Positions 7,757 to 17,023 of a stretch of 64,000 bases of DNA are shown here, piece by piece; position 1 is the stretch's first letter, and each line of letters opens with the position of its first letter. Where the stretch lies: contig NZ_FRDI01000009.1 of assembly GCF_900143255.1 (NCBI RefSeq), positions 29,317 to 93,316 of the forward strand. Reading direction: 5' to 3'. The stretch comes from Desulfovibrio litoralis DSM 11393. Lineage in GTDB: Bacteria > Desulfobacterota > Desulfovibrionia > Desulfovibrionales > Desulfovibrionaceae. A program made the translations under genes and the position numbers. Under the pieces are notes generated by a model. That model saw only the letters and a program-made list of their open reading frames with translations, made no database searches and had not been told where the DNA came from.

Positions 7757-10666
7757 TTATTTCCAACGTTTTTTCCAATCAATTAATAGAGTTAACGCAT
7801 TTATCGGGCTTAAGTTATCACAGTCAAGCTCTTTTAGCTCTTGAAATAAGTTAAGGGCTTGTTCTTGTTTTTTATCTATTAGCACAGTTTCTTGGGTTTT
7901 TACAAGCTGTTCGTCTGGTAATATTTTTGTTTTTGAGTTTAAGCCGAGTAAAAGTTGAGTTTCATTGCGTAAAGTTATTTTCGTATTAAAAGCATTATTT
8001 TTTTCAAGTTCTGCTAAAATCGCTTTTGCTCTTTGAATAACCTGTGCCGGAACTCCGGCTAGTTTTGCCACCTCGATTCCATAACTGCGATCGGAAGGTC
8101 CGGGAATCAGCCGTCTTAAAAAGATAATTTCACCGCCCGATTCTTTAATTGCAATATTCATATTGGCAATTCCGCTTATTTTTCCTTCAAGAGCAGTCAG
8201 TTCATGATAATGAGTAGCAAAAAGAGTGCGAACTTGTCCGTTTGCCCTTTGTACCAAATCTTCCGCAATTGCCCAAGCAAGAGATAATCCATCAAAAGTG
8301 CTGGTGCCTCGTCCGACTTCGTCTAAGATAACCAGACTGTTGCGACCCGCCTGACGTAAAATTCTGGCACTTTCCATCATTTCGGTCATGAAAGTACTTT
8401 GCCCTTCGGCAAGGTTATCAGACGCTCCAACTCGTGAAAAAATCCGGTCGGCGATACCGATTTTAGCGTTGTTTGCCGGAACATAAGAACCCATTTGAGC
8501 CAAAATAGTGATTAAAGCGGTTTGACGCAAGACGGTTGATTTTCCCGCCATATTTGGTCCGGTAATAATAATCAACCTTTTGTTTTCATTTAGATAAATA
8601 TCGTTGGGGATAAAATTGGAACGTCCCTGAATAGCTTCAACAACGGGGTGGCGACCCGCAACTATTTCAAGCTCAAAACCCGAATGTAAACTGGGTAAAA
8701 CCCATTTGTTTTTATGTCCAACCTCTGCCAAACTTTGCCAATAATCTAAGGCAGAAACCACACTCGCCATAAAAATAATTCTTGTCCAAACCGAAGCAAC
8801 ACGCTCTCTTAAATCTTGAAACATTTGATATTCCAAGCTGTTACGTCTATCTGTTGCAAGGTTGAGCTTTTCTTCCAAGGCTTTTAATTCGGGAGTAGTC
8901 AAACGCTCGGCGTTAGCGACGGTTTGGCGGCGAGTAAAGCGTTCGGGTAGCTGACCAACCAACGCTCTTGGAACTTCAAAAAAGTAACCGAAGATACGGT
9001 TTTGTCCAAGTTTGAGTTTTGTTATTCCCGTTTCTTCCTGTTCTTTAAGCAAAAGTTCGTTTAATTTTTGAGTTCCGTGTTCGGTTAGGTCAATTAATTC
9101 ATCGAGTTCTTTGTTAAAACCTGTTTGAAAAATACCGCCTTCGGTAATTTGTATGGGCGGTTCGTTAACCAAGGCTTGTTTGATCAGGCTTGTAATATCG
9201 CTTAAATCGTCCCATTTTTTCAAAAGGGTTTGTAGTGCTTTAGGTAAATTCATTCCGCCAACATCAGTTGCAGTCGGATAAGCAAGAGGTTCATTTTTCG
9301 GCGTTGTTTCGGAATTATCACTAATTATACTTGTATTGAGCGGGTTTTCCAATAAGCGACGTAAATTTGTCAAACAAGCCAAGCTCGTACCTAACGCCAA
9401 AACATCTCGAGGGTTGGTGCGATTAACGTGAATACGAGTGCTAAGACGCTCTAAGTCTTGAACTTGACTTAATATTTTTTGAAGACGCAGACGTAAACCT
9501 TGGTTTTCAAGTAAATATTTTACGGCATTTTGTATTTCAGTAATCTGTTCAAGGTCTTTAAAAGGATAATGTAGACGCTCTTGCAATAAACGGCTTCCCA
9601 TCGGCGTTAAGCAATTATCAAGTACATGCAATAAGGTGCCTGAACCTTTGCTACCGTCCATGCGTTTAAATAATTCCAAATTGCGTTCGGTTACTTCATC
9701 AATGACCAAATATTTATTTTGATCAAGTGGTTTAAAAGCCTGAAGCGGAATTTGAGTGTTTTTGCGAGTTTGTTGCAGATAAGTTAATAAAGCGACGCAA
9801 GCCCTTGCGAGTTCGGGTTTTTCTTCTAGTCCCAAAGCCGCAAGTTCCGCCACCCCTTGCACTTCCAAAAGTTTTTTTTCGGCACTTTTAAAGTTGAAAT
9901 AAGAACGCAGGGGGACTCTGACTAACTGTATCTTACTGTTTTTTATGGGTTCGGGAATTTTAAATGCACTTAACTGAAAGTCGGGAATCACCAACTCTCG
10001 TGGTTGCATTTTGATCACCCATTGCCATAATTCGGAAATATTTTTTGAGCTTAAGCCCGTCCAATAGCCCGTACTACAATCAAGCCAAGCAAAAGCCCCT
10101 TTGGGGTTTGTTTTATCAGAATTTTCAACGTCCCAAAACAAAGCCCCCAAAAAGTTATTTCCTTTCGGTTCGATATTTAGATTTTCAAGGATAGTCCCCG
10201 GGGTTAAAACATTAACAACTTCACGCTTAACCAAACCTTTTGCGGTTTTTGGGTCTTCGACCTGTTCACAAATCGCAACTCGATAACCTTTATTTAAAAG
10301 CTCGGCTAAATATAAATTTGCTGAGTGATGCGGAACTCCGCACATGGGAATTTTATTGTCTGTATTCCCACTGCGAGAAGTTAAAGTAATTTGTAGCTCT
10401 CTGGCGGCTATTTCGGCGTCTTCGAAAAATAATTCGTAAAAATCACCCATGCGATAAAACAATAAGTCGTTTGGGTGTTTTTCTTTAATTGCCAAAAATT
10501 GTTCAAACATCGGAGTTAAGCGAAAAGTCGGTTTAGGTTCTGAGGCTTGAGCCAATAAAGGGGAATTTGACACAGCAGGGTCAGACAAGCTTACGGAATC
10601 ATTATTCAATGAAGGGTCGGCGTTAAGATCATCAGAGAGTAAGTCGGCTTGTGTTTTTTTATTCAT
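7757..10666 (-). CDS. mutS: DNA mismatch repair protein MutS
   Basis: Recognises base mismatches and loops and recruits MutL. 969 aa, longer than the usual 850-880. The extra length comes from a polar N-terminal tail of about 45 residues before TPMFEQFLAIKE and an insertion in the central lever region. The mismatch-reading FYELFFEDA (Phe-X-Glu type) lies at about residue 72-82. The ATPase domain carries Walker A GPNMAGKST, the GASDNLAEGQSTFM segment and Walker B DEVGRGTST. A lipoprotein gene follows two bases after the stop. Confidence 0.97.
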   Translation of the reverse strand: MNKKTQADLLSDDLNADPSLNNDSVSLSDPAVSNSPLLAQASEPKPTFRLTPMFEQFLAIKEKHPNDLLFYRMGDFYELFFEDAEIAARELQITLTSRSGNTDNKIPMCGVPHHSANLYLAELLNKGYRVAICEQVEDPKTAKGLVKREVVNVLTPGTILENLNIEPKGNNFLGALFWDVENSDKTNPKGAFAWLDCSTGYWTGLSSKNISELWQWVIKMQPRELVIPDFQLSAFKIPEPIKNSKIQLVRVPLRSYFNFKSAEKKLLEVQGVAELAALGLEEKPELARACVALLTYLQQTRKNTQIPLQAFKPLDQNKYLVIDEVTERNLELFKRMDGSKGSGTLLHVLDNCLTPMGSRLLQERLHYPFKDLEQITEIQNAVKYLLENQGLRLRLQKILSQVQDLERLSTRIHVNRTNPRDVLALGTSLACLTNLRRLLENPLNTSIISDNSETTPKNEPLAYPTATDVGGMNLPKALQTLLKKWDDLSDITSLIKQALVNEPPIQITEGGIFQTGFNKELDELIDLTEHGTQKLNELLLKEQEETGITKLKLGQNRIFGYFFEVPRALVGQLPERFTRRQTVANAERLTTPELKALEEKLNLATDRRNSLEYQMFQDLRERVASVWTRIIFMASVVSALDYWQSLAEVGHKNKWVLPSLHSGFELEIVAGRHPVVEAIQGRSNFIPNDIYLNENKRLIIITGPNMAGKSTVLRQTALITILAQMGSYVPANNAKIGIADRIFSRVGASDNLAEGQSTFMTEMMESARILRQAGRNSLVILDEVGRGTSTFDGLSLAWAIAEDLVQRANGQVRTLFATHYHELTALEGKISGIANMNIAIKESGGEIIFLRRLIPGPSDRSYGIEVAKLAGVPAQVIQRAKAILAELEKNNAFNTKITLRNETQLLLGLNSKTKILPDEQLVKTQETVLIDKKQEQALNLFQELKELDCDNLSPINALTLLIDWKKRWK

Positions 10667-10721
10667 TTGATTTTAATATTTTGGCTGAACCTTAAGGAAT
10701 CATTATGTTTTTTCAACGCAA

Positions 10722-10756
10722 AAGAATCTTATCGGTAAGCATATGATAAGCTTCTT
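10722..10756 (-). terminator. Hairpin after the HIT-LapA gene pair
   Basis: AAGAATCTTATC (10722-10733) pairs with GATAAGCTTCTT (10745-10756) with one mismatch and an 11-base loop. It lies about 57 bases past the stop of the LapA-like gene. The following sequence is only moderately U-rich on the minus strand, so termination is plausible but not certain. Confidence 0.4.
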
Positions 10757-10812
10757 GTTGGTTTAAATAGGTGTCAATTTGTAACTGTATTTAGGCAAAA
10801 ACTTGATTGTGA

Positions 10813-11226
10813 TTAGGCACTAATAGCTTCTTCCGGTTTAGCTTCCAAGGTTTTTTGTTCATATGCGGCATTAAGCTCTTCGGCTTTTACCAAGTCGGCT
10901 CTTACGCCTTCTAACTCTTTTGTGAAGTTAGCTTTTACCACTTCTAACTCTTTTGTTAAAACTTTAACCTGTTTGCGAGCTTGACGCAAAGAGCTTCCTA
11001 AGCTCAAACGCCCCAAAAGCAGATAAATAAACGTGCTGAAAGCTCCCACGACAAAAGCACACAACACTAAAAAATAATATGGTAATTCAATAGATTCCAC
11101 TCGGTCTATAAAAAAAAGATCAATCCCCAAAGTCATGGGAATAGCTAAAACCTCTTTGTTTTGTAACAAAAACAAAGCACAAAAGAAAAAAAGGACAGTA
11201 ATAAAAAGTGTAGTCAAAAAACGCAT
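10813..11226 (-). CDS. LapA-domain (DUF1049) membrane protein
   Basis: A 137-aa inner-membrane protein with two hydrophobic helices (about 5-23 and 48-70) joined by a short loop, followed by a glycine-serine turn (GRLSLGSSLR) and a long charged coiled coil rich in K/E/V to the C-terminus. This matches the LapA/DUF1049 layout; in E. coli, LapA with LapB controls LPS synthesis through LpxC turnover. Whether that role holds here is inference. It starts 14 bases after the HIT gene, same strand, so the two are probably one transcript. Confidence 0.75.
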   Translation of the reverse strand: MRFLTTLFITVLFFFCALFLLQNKEVLAIPMTLGIDLFFIDRVESIELPYYFLVLCAFVVGAFSTFIYLLLGRLSLGSSLRQARKQVKVLTKELEVVKANFTKELEGVRADLVKAEELNAAYEQKTLEAKPEEAISA

Positions 11227-11240
11227 GGATCCCCCTTGGA

Positions 11241-11723
11241 TTAATTATTAAAATATGGTTTGAGTTTTGCGTAGGTAGCCGAAAGATGTTCCGGTATTAC
11301 CCTTATTTCATCACAAATTGCCATAAATGACGAGTCTCCGTTCCAACGTGGAACTATATGAAAATGTAAATGTTCTCTAATTCCCGCTCCGGCGGCTTCG
11401 CCTAAATTTAAACCCACATTAACGCCTTGTGGTTTTATACTTTTTTGTAAAACAGCTATCGACTTACGTGTTAACGCCATTAATTCATTGCTTTCTTCAT
11501 CGCTTAGCCCGTTAATATCCATCACATGTTTATAGGGAACGATAAGCAAGTGTCCGCTTGAATAAGGATATTTGTTCATAACGACAAAGCTGTGTTTTCC
11601 CCGATAAAGAATAAGGCGTTCGTCGTCTTGACTTAAATCGTCAGGCGGCACACAAAACACACATTCATCAGGCTTAGGAGCCAAAATATATTCTAAACGC
11701 CAAGGTGCCCACAAAAGTTCCAT
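11241..11723 (-). CDS. HIT-family nucleotide hydrolase/transferase
   Basis: Histidine-triad protein of 160 aa. The triad HLHFHIVPRW is at about residue 137, preceded by an N-terminal APWRLEYI and CVFC pair that may hold zinc, and GHLLIVPYKH in the middle. The longer form with this N-terminus resembles AP4A phosphorylase/Fhit-type HIT proteins rather than the short Hint type. It is the first gene of a two-gene unit with the LapA-like protein; upstream lies palindromic element A. Confidence 0.9.
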   Translation of the reverse strand: MELLWAPWRLEYILAPKPDECVFCVPPDDLSQDDERLILYRGKHSFVVMNKYPYSSGHLLIVPYKHVMDINGLSDEESNELMALTRKSIAVLQKSIKPQGVNVGLNLGEAAGAGIREHLHFHIVPRWNGDSSFMAICDEIRVIPEHLSATYAKLKPYFNN

Positions 11724-11884
11724 AGAACCTCTTTATAAAACTAAAAGGTATTAAATTTAATAAGATAAAACAGAAAGTTGTTTATGTTATTATATTTTGC
11801 CAAAATAAGTTTATAAAATCTACACTAGCAAAAAGAAAAAGTGAAGTATAATTAATTCATCTCAAAAAAATTATTTCGCTTAGC

Positions 11885-12405
11885 TCATTCTATTCATATA
11901 ATAAAATTACATTTTTGTTATAACTTTATTATTATAACTTCACACTCCCTCGGAATAAACCTTTTTCGGTTGTCTCCGGCTATTCATATAATAAATTCAT
12001 TTTATTATTATATTATATTTAAAACCAACACTCCCACGGAATAAACCTTACTTCGGTCGCCTTATATATTTATAATAAAACTTGTTTTTATTATATTATA
12101 TTTTATTTTAATACTAACGCTCCCACGAAAGCAACCTCTTTCGGTCGTCTCCAATACCTATAATAAAATTACATTTTTATTATATTATATTTTAAACCCC
12201 ATAATTTCAGAAATAAACCTCTTTCGGTTGTCTCCGGCTATTCATATAATAAATTCATTTTATTATTATATTATATTTAAACTTCATACTCCCACGAAAG
12301 CAACCTCTTTCGGTCGCCTCATATATTTATAATAAAACTTGTTTTTATTATAACCTTATTATTTAAACCCCATGCTCTCACGAAATTAATTTTATTGGTC
12401 GCCTC
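11885..12405 (-). repeat. Palindromic element A, left array: six tandem units of about 86 bp
   Basis: Six degenerate units in minus orientation; the conserved CACGAAA/CACGGAA point recurs at about 11951, 12037, 12126, 12208, 12295 and 12381, spacing 82-89 bp. Each unit has a GC hairpin (CGAAAG ... CTTTCG in the best copies) next to a GTCGCCTC/GTCGTCTC block, and an AT hairpin pairing TATAATAAAA with TTTTATTATA. No open reading frame. 11724-11884 before it is AT-rich leader of the HIT gene with nothing else seen. Confidence 0.85.
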
Positions 12406-12961
12406 CGGCGGGGGAAAGGGTTTTATGTGAAACCCTTTCCAAACCCCACAACAGGGCTGCCGCCCTGTACCCGCAAACGCATCACGCATTAGTTGATGCC
12501 TAACGGCATCAAAAGTTTGAACGCACCATGGTCTCTTTCATTGGCAAATTAAAAGTATGCTGTTGGAAAAAATTAATGGTGTTTGAAACATCTTGTAATA
12601 ATTAAGTGTATTAAATAGAAATGAAGACGACCAAAAGATATTTATTTCGTAAAAGCATTGGTTTTTTAATGGATTACAAAAAAAATTAAGCTTACTCATG
12701 TTATTTTTTGGGGCTGTAAAATACCCAAACGAAATCCTCGTTAGATAAGCTTACTCGCATCTTTTTGGGGATGCTAAGATGTTAAAACGAAGTCGCCGTT
12801 AAAAGAGACCATGGTGCGTACCCACTTTTGATGCCGACAGGCATCAACTAATGTATTTGCGGCAGTGGGGTTAAGGGGCAACCCGCCCCTTATGGCGGGA
12901 ATGCAAAGGGGAAAACATTTTCCCCGTGCCCGTCGGAGACGACCAATAAAATTAATTTCGT
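12381..12961. repeat. Palindromic element A, core with inverted arms
   Basis: A chain of small perfect hairpins: AAAGGGTTT/AAACCCTTT, CAGGGC/GCCCTG, TTGATGCC/GGCATCAA, then on the right GATGCC/GGCATC and GGGGAAAA/TTTTCCCC. The arms (about 12381-12537 and 12801-12961) are inverted copies close to the centre (CGCACCATGGTCTCTTT and its complement) but diverge further out. Between them is a spacer of about 260 bp with one more unit-like segment near 12621-12660 and two tandem copies of a TAAGCTTACTC repeat of about 59 bp (12688-12805). The spacer is inverted relative to element B. Confidence 0.8.
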
Positions 12962-13345
12962 GGGAGTATGAAGTTTAAATATAATAATAAAAATGTAATT
13001 TTATTATTTGAATAGTCGGAGACGTCCCAAAAAGGTTTATTTCGTGAGAGCATGGGGTTTAAATAATAAAGTTATAATAAAAATAAGTTTTATTATAGGT
13101 ATACGAGACGACCCAGAGAGGTTGATTTCGTGGAAGTATGAAGTTTAAATATAATAATAAAAATGTAATTTTATTATATGAATAGTCGGAGGCGACCTAA
13201 AAAGGTTGATTTCGTGGGAGCGTAAGTTTTTTAATAGATTATAATAAAATGAATTTTATTATAGGTATATAAGACGACCAATAAAATTAATTTCGTGGGA
13301 GCATAGGATTAAATAATAAAGTTATAATAAAAATTTGAGAATTTT
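12935..13345 (+). repeat. Palindromic element A, right array: five tandem units
   Basis: Five units in plus orientation, the inverse of the left array. The conserved ATTTCGTG point falls near 12960, 13044, 13130, 13214 and 13294 (spacing 80-86 bp). The same two hairpins per unit are kept. Together with the left array they give element A an overall palindromic layout. 13346-13429 beyond it is AT-rich with nothing recognised. Confidence 0.85.
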
Positions 13346-13429
13346 AAGAATTAATTTATAGGTTATATATGACAGTAAATATCAAATAATCCCATTACAA
13401 AACCAAGCTCAAAACTGCTAGTCTCTAAT

Positions 13430-13482
13430 ATAAATAAAAACCACCTGCTATTTTAAAATATTCTAAAATAACAGGTGGTTTA
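13430..13482 (-). terminator. Terminator of the leuS-lon gene run
   Basis: AAACCACCTG at 13438-13447 pairs with CAGGTGGTTT at 13472-13481, and TATTTTA/TAAAATA extends the stem inward. On the minus strand it is followed by a U-rich stretch (AAATAAAAA on the plus strand at 13430-13440). It lies about 22 bases after the lon stop codon. Confidence 0.85.
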
Positions 13483-13503
13483 AATAAACCGATAGGAGAT
13501 TTT

Positions 13504-15936
13504 TTACTTAAAAGCCAAGGCTAAAACTTCCTTAACTTCTTCAACCGGGTGAATCTTGATTTTTTTACGCAATTCTTCGGGAATGTCATCAAGGTCTTTG
13601 ATATTATTTTTTGGAATACAAACATCGGTTAAACCTTTGGTTACCGCCGCCAAAATCTTTTCTTTAATTCCACCGACCGGCAGAACTTTTCCTCTAAGCG
13701 TAATTTCTCCGGTCATGCAAAGTTTGGCATTAACAGATTTTCCGCTTAACGCAGACACCAAAGCGGTTAACAAGGTAACCCCGGCGGAAGGCCCGTCTTT
13801 AGGCGTTGCTCCGGCAGGTAGGTGGAAGTGAATATCCAATTTTTTGGTGAAATCAGGGTCAATTCCAAGTTCTGAGGCATGACTGCGAGCAAAGCTTACT
13901 GCCGCTTGTGCACTTTCTTTCATCACATCGCCTAACTGACCGGTTAAAGAAACCCCGCCTCGTCCTTTCATTGTGGCAACTTCTACGGATAAAACTTCGC
14001 CTCCGTACGGAGTCCACGCTAAACCATAGGCGGTTCCCGGACTTAAAGTTTTTTCTTGTTCATCTTGCAGGTAGCGAGGAGTACCCAAAAGTTTAGGTAG
14101 CTCTTTTTTAGTAATTACAAAAGGTCCTTTTTCGCCTTCTGCTTTACGTCTTGCGGTTTTACGACAAACAGCCCCAAGCTCTCTTTCTAAGTTTCTTAAA
14201 CCGGCTTCACGTGTATAGCTTTCGATAACGGACTGAATAATTTCATCAGCGATGGTAATATCGCCTTGTTTTAAGCCATTTTCTTTGCTTTGGCGTGAAA
14301 CAAGATAGCGTTTTGCGATTGCTGTTTTTTCTTGAAGGGTATAGCCGGGAATTCTAATTACTTCCATTCTGTCAAGCAAAGCGGAAGGTATTGTTTCAAG
14401 GTGGTTGGCGGTACAAATAAACATTACCTTTGACAAGTCAAAAGGCAAACCGAGATAATGGTCGCTAAAAGTGTTGTTTTGTTCCGGGTCTAAAACTTCT
14501 AACAAAGCAGAAGACGGGTCGCCTCGATAATCGGCACCAAGCTTATCAATTTCATCAAGCATAATAACGGGGTTGCGAGTTCCGGCCTGTTTTAAAGACT
14601 GAATCACACGCCCGGGCATAGAGCCGATATAAGTACGGCGGTGTCCTCTAATTTCCGCTTCATCTCTAATTCCGCCGAGAGACATACGTTGAAACTTACG
14701 CCCCAACGCCCTGGCAACAGAACGCCCCAACGAGGTTTTACCAACTCCCGGAGGTCCGACAAGACAAAGGATAGGTCCTTTTGAATTAGGGTTAAGCTTA
14801 CGCACAGATAAATATTCAAGAATACGATCTTTGACTTTTTCCAGTCCAAAATGGTCTTCGTCTAAGGTTTGTTGGGCTTTTTTAATATCTAAGCGGTCTT
14901 TAGAAATCTTTTTCCAAGGCAGGTCAGCCAACCACTCAAGATAGGTTCTCACCACAGACGCTTCTGATGAATCAGAATGCATCGAAGATAAACGTTTTAG
15001 CTGTTTATCCGCTTCTTTTCTGGCTTCTTTTGGTAAATCAGCTTTGTTTAACGCCTCAATCAGCTCCGACATATCATCATCGGCATCTTCAACAGACGCA
15101 TCACCAAGCTCACTGCGTATGGCTTTAAGCTGTTCACGCAAAAAGTAATCTTTATGGGCTTTTTCCATTCCCTCACGAGCTTTTTCTTGAATTTTAACTT
15201 GTAAGTTGCTGACTTCTATTTCTTTTGATAAAAATTGGTTGACTAATTCAAGACGATCAAGGGGGTTTGAGACCTCGAGGATATTTTGAGCTTCTTCGGT
15301 TTTAATACGCAAATTGGCGGCGATTAAATCGGCCAAACGCCCCGGGTGATCTATTCCGGATAAAACGGCGTTTACATCAGGTGAATTAATGTTGCGAAGG
15401 CTTAAAAGCTTTTCGCTTCCTTCTCTAGCATTACGCATTAAGGCTTCTGCACGCAAATCAGTTGCTAAAGTCTCATCTTCGGGAATTGGCTCGGCTTCTA
15501 CGCTAAGATATTTTTTTTCTTCATCGGTTTCAACAAAATTGACAACTTTTGCCCTAGAAATACCTTGCACCAAGACTTTAATACGCCCATCGGGCATTTT
15601 AAGCATTCGCATAATATTTACGATAGTACCGACATTATGTAAGTCGCTCGGGTTTGGGTCTTCGAGTTGTTCATTTTTTTGAGTTAAGACCAAAAGATGT
15701 TTAGAGCCGTTTAGAGCCGCTTCGATTGCGTTTACTGATTTTTCACGCCCGACATAAAGAGAGATTACCATATAGTTAAAAACAACAACGTCTCTTACGG
15801 GTAAAACAGGTAAGACGGAAGGAATATCATTATTTGAAATAATATCTTCTTCCGCATTAATTAAATCTTGTATATTTTCAGGTGTGGCACTAAAATTCAT
15901 ATTATCTTGTAATTCATCAGGGTTATTCTTTATCAT
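13504..15936 (-). CDS. lon: ATP-dependent protease Lon
   Basis: AAA+ serine protease that degrades damaged and regulatory proteins; 810 aa, normal length. The N-terminal substrate domain starts at about residue 40 (LPVLPVRDVVVFNYM). The ATPase has Walker A GPPGVGKTS, Walker B MLDEIDKLG and the GGIRDEAEIRGHRRTY segment. The protease domain holds the catalytic serine in KDGPSAGVT and the lysine in VGGIKEKI. It is the last gene of a minus-strand run after leuS, lptE, holA, radC and acyP and is followed by a strong hairpin terminator. Confidence 0.97.
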   Translation of the reverse strand: MIKNNPDELQDNMNFSATPENIQDLINAEEDIISNNDIPSVLPVLPVRDVVVFNYMVISLYVGREKSVNAIEAALNGSKHLLVLTQKNEQLEDPNPSDLHNVGTIVNIMRMLKMPDGRIKVLVQGISRAKVVNFVETDEEKKYLSVEAEPIPEDETLATDLRAEALMRNAREGSEKLLSLRNINSPDVNAVLSGIDHPGRLADLIAANLRIKTEEAQNILEVSNPLDRLELVNQFLSKEIEVSNLQVKIQEKAREGMEKAHKDYFLREQLKAIRSELGDASVEDADDDMSELIEALNKADLPKEARKEADKQLKRLSSMHSDSSEASVVRTYLEWLADLPWKKISKDRLDIKKAQQTLDEDHFGLEKVKDRILEYLSVRKLNPNSKGPILCLVGPPGVGKTSLGRSVARALGRKFQRMSLGGIRDEAEIRGHRRTYIGSMPGRVIQSLKQAGTRNPVIMLDEIDKLGADYRGDPSSALLEVLDPEQNNTFSDHYLGLPFDLSKVMFICTANHLETIPSALLDRMEVIRIPGYTLQEKTAIAKRYLVSRQSKENGLKQGDITIADEIIQSVIESYTREAGLRNLERELGAVCRKTARRKAEGEKGPFVITKKELPKLLGTPRYLQDEQEKTLSPGTAYGLAWTPYGGEVLSVEVATMKGRGGVSLTGQLGDVMKESAQAAVSFARSHASELGIDPDFTKKLDIHFHLPAGATPKDGPSAGVTLLTALVSALSGKSVNAKLCMTGEITLRGKVLPVGGIKEKILAAVTKGLTDVCIPKNNIKDLDDIPEELRKKIKIHPVEEVKEVLALAFK

Positions 15937-15993
15937 AACAAAACTCCAACTGTAAGTTTGCTTTTTTTATCGCCAAAAAGTCAAAGCGTTAAA

Positions 15994-16290
15994 TTAATCA
16001 ATTATTAAAAAGCTATTATTAAAATTATCGGCTTGTTTTATCTCGTTTTCTTTTATTTCGTTGACTTTGGAAAACAAAGAACCTTTATACAAACAATTTT
16101 TAAATATTTTTAAGTTATTTTCATCAGCACAAGCAACAATCTCAACACTACCGTCTTTAAGATTTTTTACAAAGCCTTTTAAATTAAGACGTTCGGCGTG
16201 TTTTTTAACATAAGAACGATACCAGACTTTTTGAACTCTTCCCGAAACAATATATTGCTTTACGAGGTATAATTTATTTTCAGTTTTCAT
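15994..16290 (-). CDS. acyP: Acylphosphatase
   Basis: Small enzyme (98 aa) that hydrolyses acyl phosphates. The family signature is present: VSGRVQKVWYRSYVKKHA with the catalytic arginine, then LKGFVKNLKDGSVEI with the catalytic asparagine, and VEIVACADE. Usual length is 90-100. It has tryptophan where many homologues have phenylalanine or glycine before YR. It lies between radC and lon with gaps of about 40-60 bases, same strand. Confidence 0.92.
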   Translation of the reverse strand: MKTENKLYLVKQYIVSGRVQKVWYRSYVKKHAERLNLKGFVKNLKDGSVEIVACADENNLKIFKNCLYKGSLFSKVNEIKENEIKQADNFNNSFLIID

Positions 16291-16329
16291 TTATTACACC
16301 TCCAACAAGTTTGAGTTTTGATTTTCGGA

Positions 16330-17007
16330 TTATTTATCGAAGATTAAAAGTTTTTCCTGATATAAACTGTAAGCATTTTCGTCGGTTACTATTATATGAT
16401 CAAGCACCTGTACGCCGATTTTTTCCGCCGAAGACGCAAGCTGTTGAGTTAATTCTATATCTTGAGACGAAGGCATAAAAGCACCGCCCGGGTGGTTATG
16501 AACCAAAATAATAGCACTAGCTTTTAACAATAAGGCTCTTTCAAGAATATCACGAGGATAACAAATTATTCCCGCAACAGTTCCCATCAATCCTCTTTCC
16601 CAAGAGATCAGGCGGTTTTGAGTATCCAAAAAAGCCAACCAAAGTTCTTCTTTTTCGTTTCCGGCGAGTCTTGTTTTTGCCATTTTAGCGACAAGGTCAG
16701 GCGTCGCCAAAACCTCTCTTCGTCTAATTGGTGCTTCTTCTCGTCTTGACATAAGTTCACGCAATAAAATCCAGTAAACCTCAAGAGCGGGCCCAAAACC
16801 CTTAACTAAACGTAGTTCTGCGGGTCTTGCTTCTAAAACACCTTTGATCGTTTGAAAGCGTAAAAGCAGTTCTTTGGCTAAAGGTTTGGTGTCTTGTCTC
16901 GGAATAACCTGAGCCAAGAGCAGTTCCAAAACTTCATAATCCGGGAGTTTAGTGGGGTCGTCCTTGAGTTTTTCTCTTAGTCTCGCCCGATGACCTGTAT
17001 TATACAT
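16330..17007 (-). CDS. radC: RadC-family JAB/MPN protein
   Basis: 225 aa. The N-terminal helix-hairpin-helix part (LPDYEVLELLLAQVIPRQDTKPLA, then VKGFGPA) is followed by a JAMM metalloprotease-like domain with the zinc motif HNHPGGAFMPSSQD and a downstream LLDHIIV-like strand (VLDHIIVTDE). This matches the RadC family, once linked to DNA repair; its true activity remains unsettled. It directly precedes acyP and follows holA by 16 bases, pointing to cotranscription. Confidence 0.92.
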   Translation of the reverse strand: MYNTGHRARLREKLKDDPTKLPDYEVLELLLAQVIPRQDTKPLAKELLLRFQTIKGVLEARPAELRLVKGFGPALEVYWILLRELMSRREEAPIRRREVLATPDLVAKMAKTRLAGNEKEELWLAFLDTQNRLISWERGLMGTVAGIICYPRDILERALLLKASAIILVHNHPGGAFMPSSQDIELTQQLASSAEKIGVQVLDHIIVTDENAYSLYQEKLLIFDK

Positions 17008-17023
17008 ATTGAATTAATCAGCT

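Noticed and set aside
11885..13345. Repeat arrays as a CRISPR locus
   Set aside because: Units are similar along their full 86 bp, with no short constant repeat separated by unique spacers, they occur in both orientations, and no cas gene is near.
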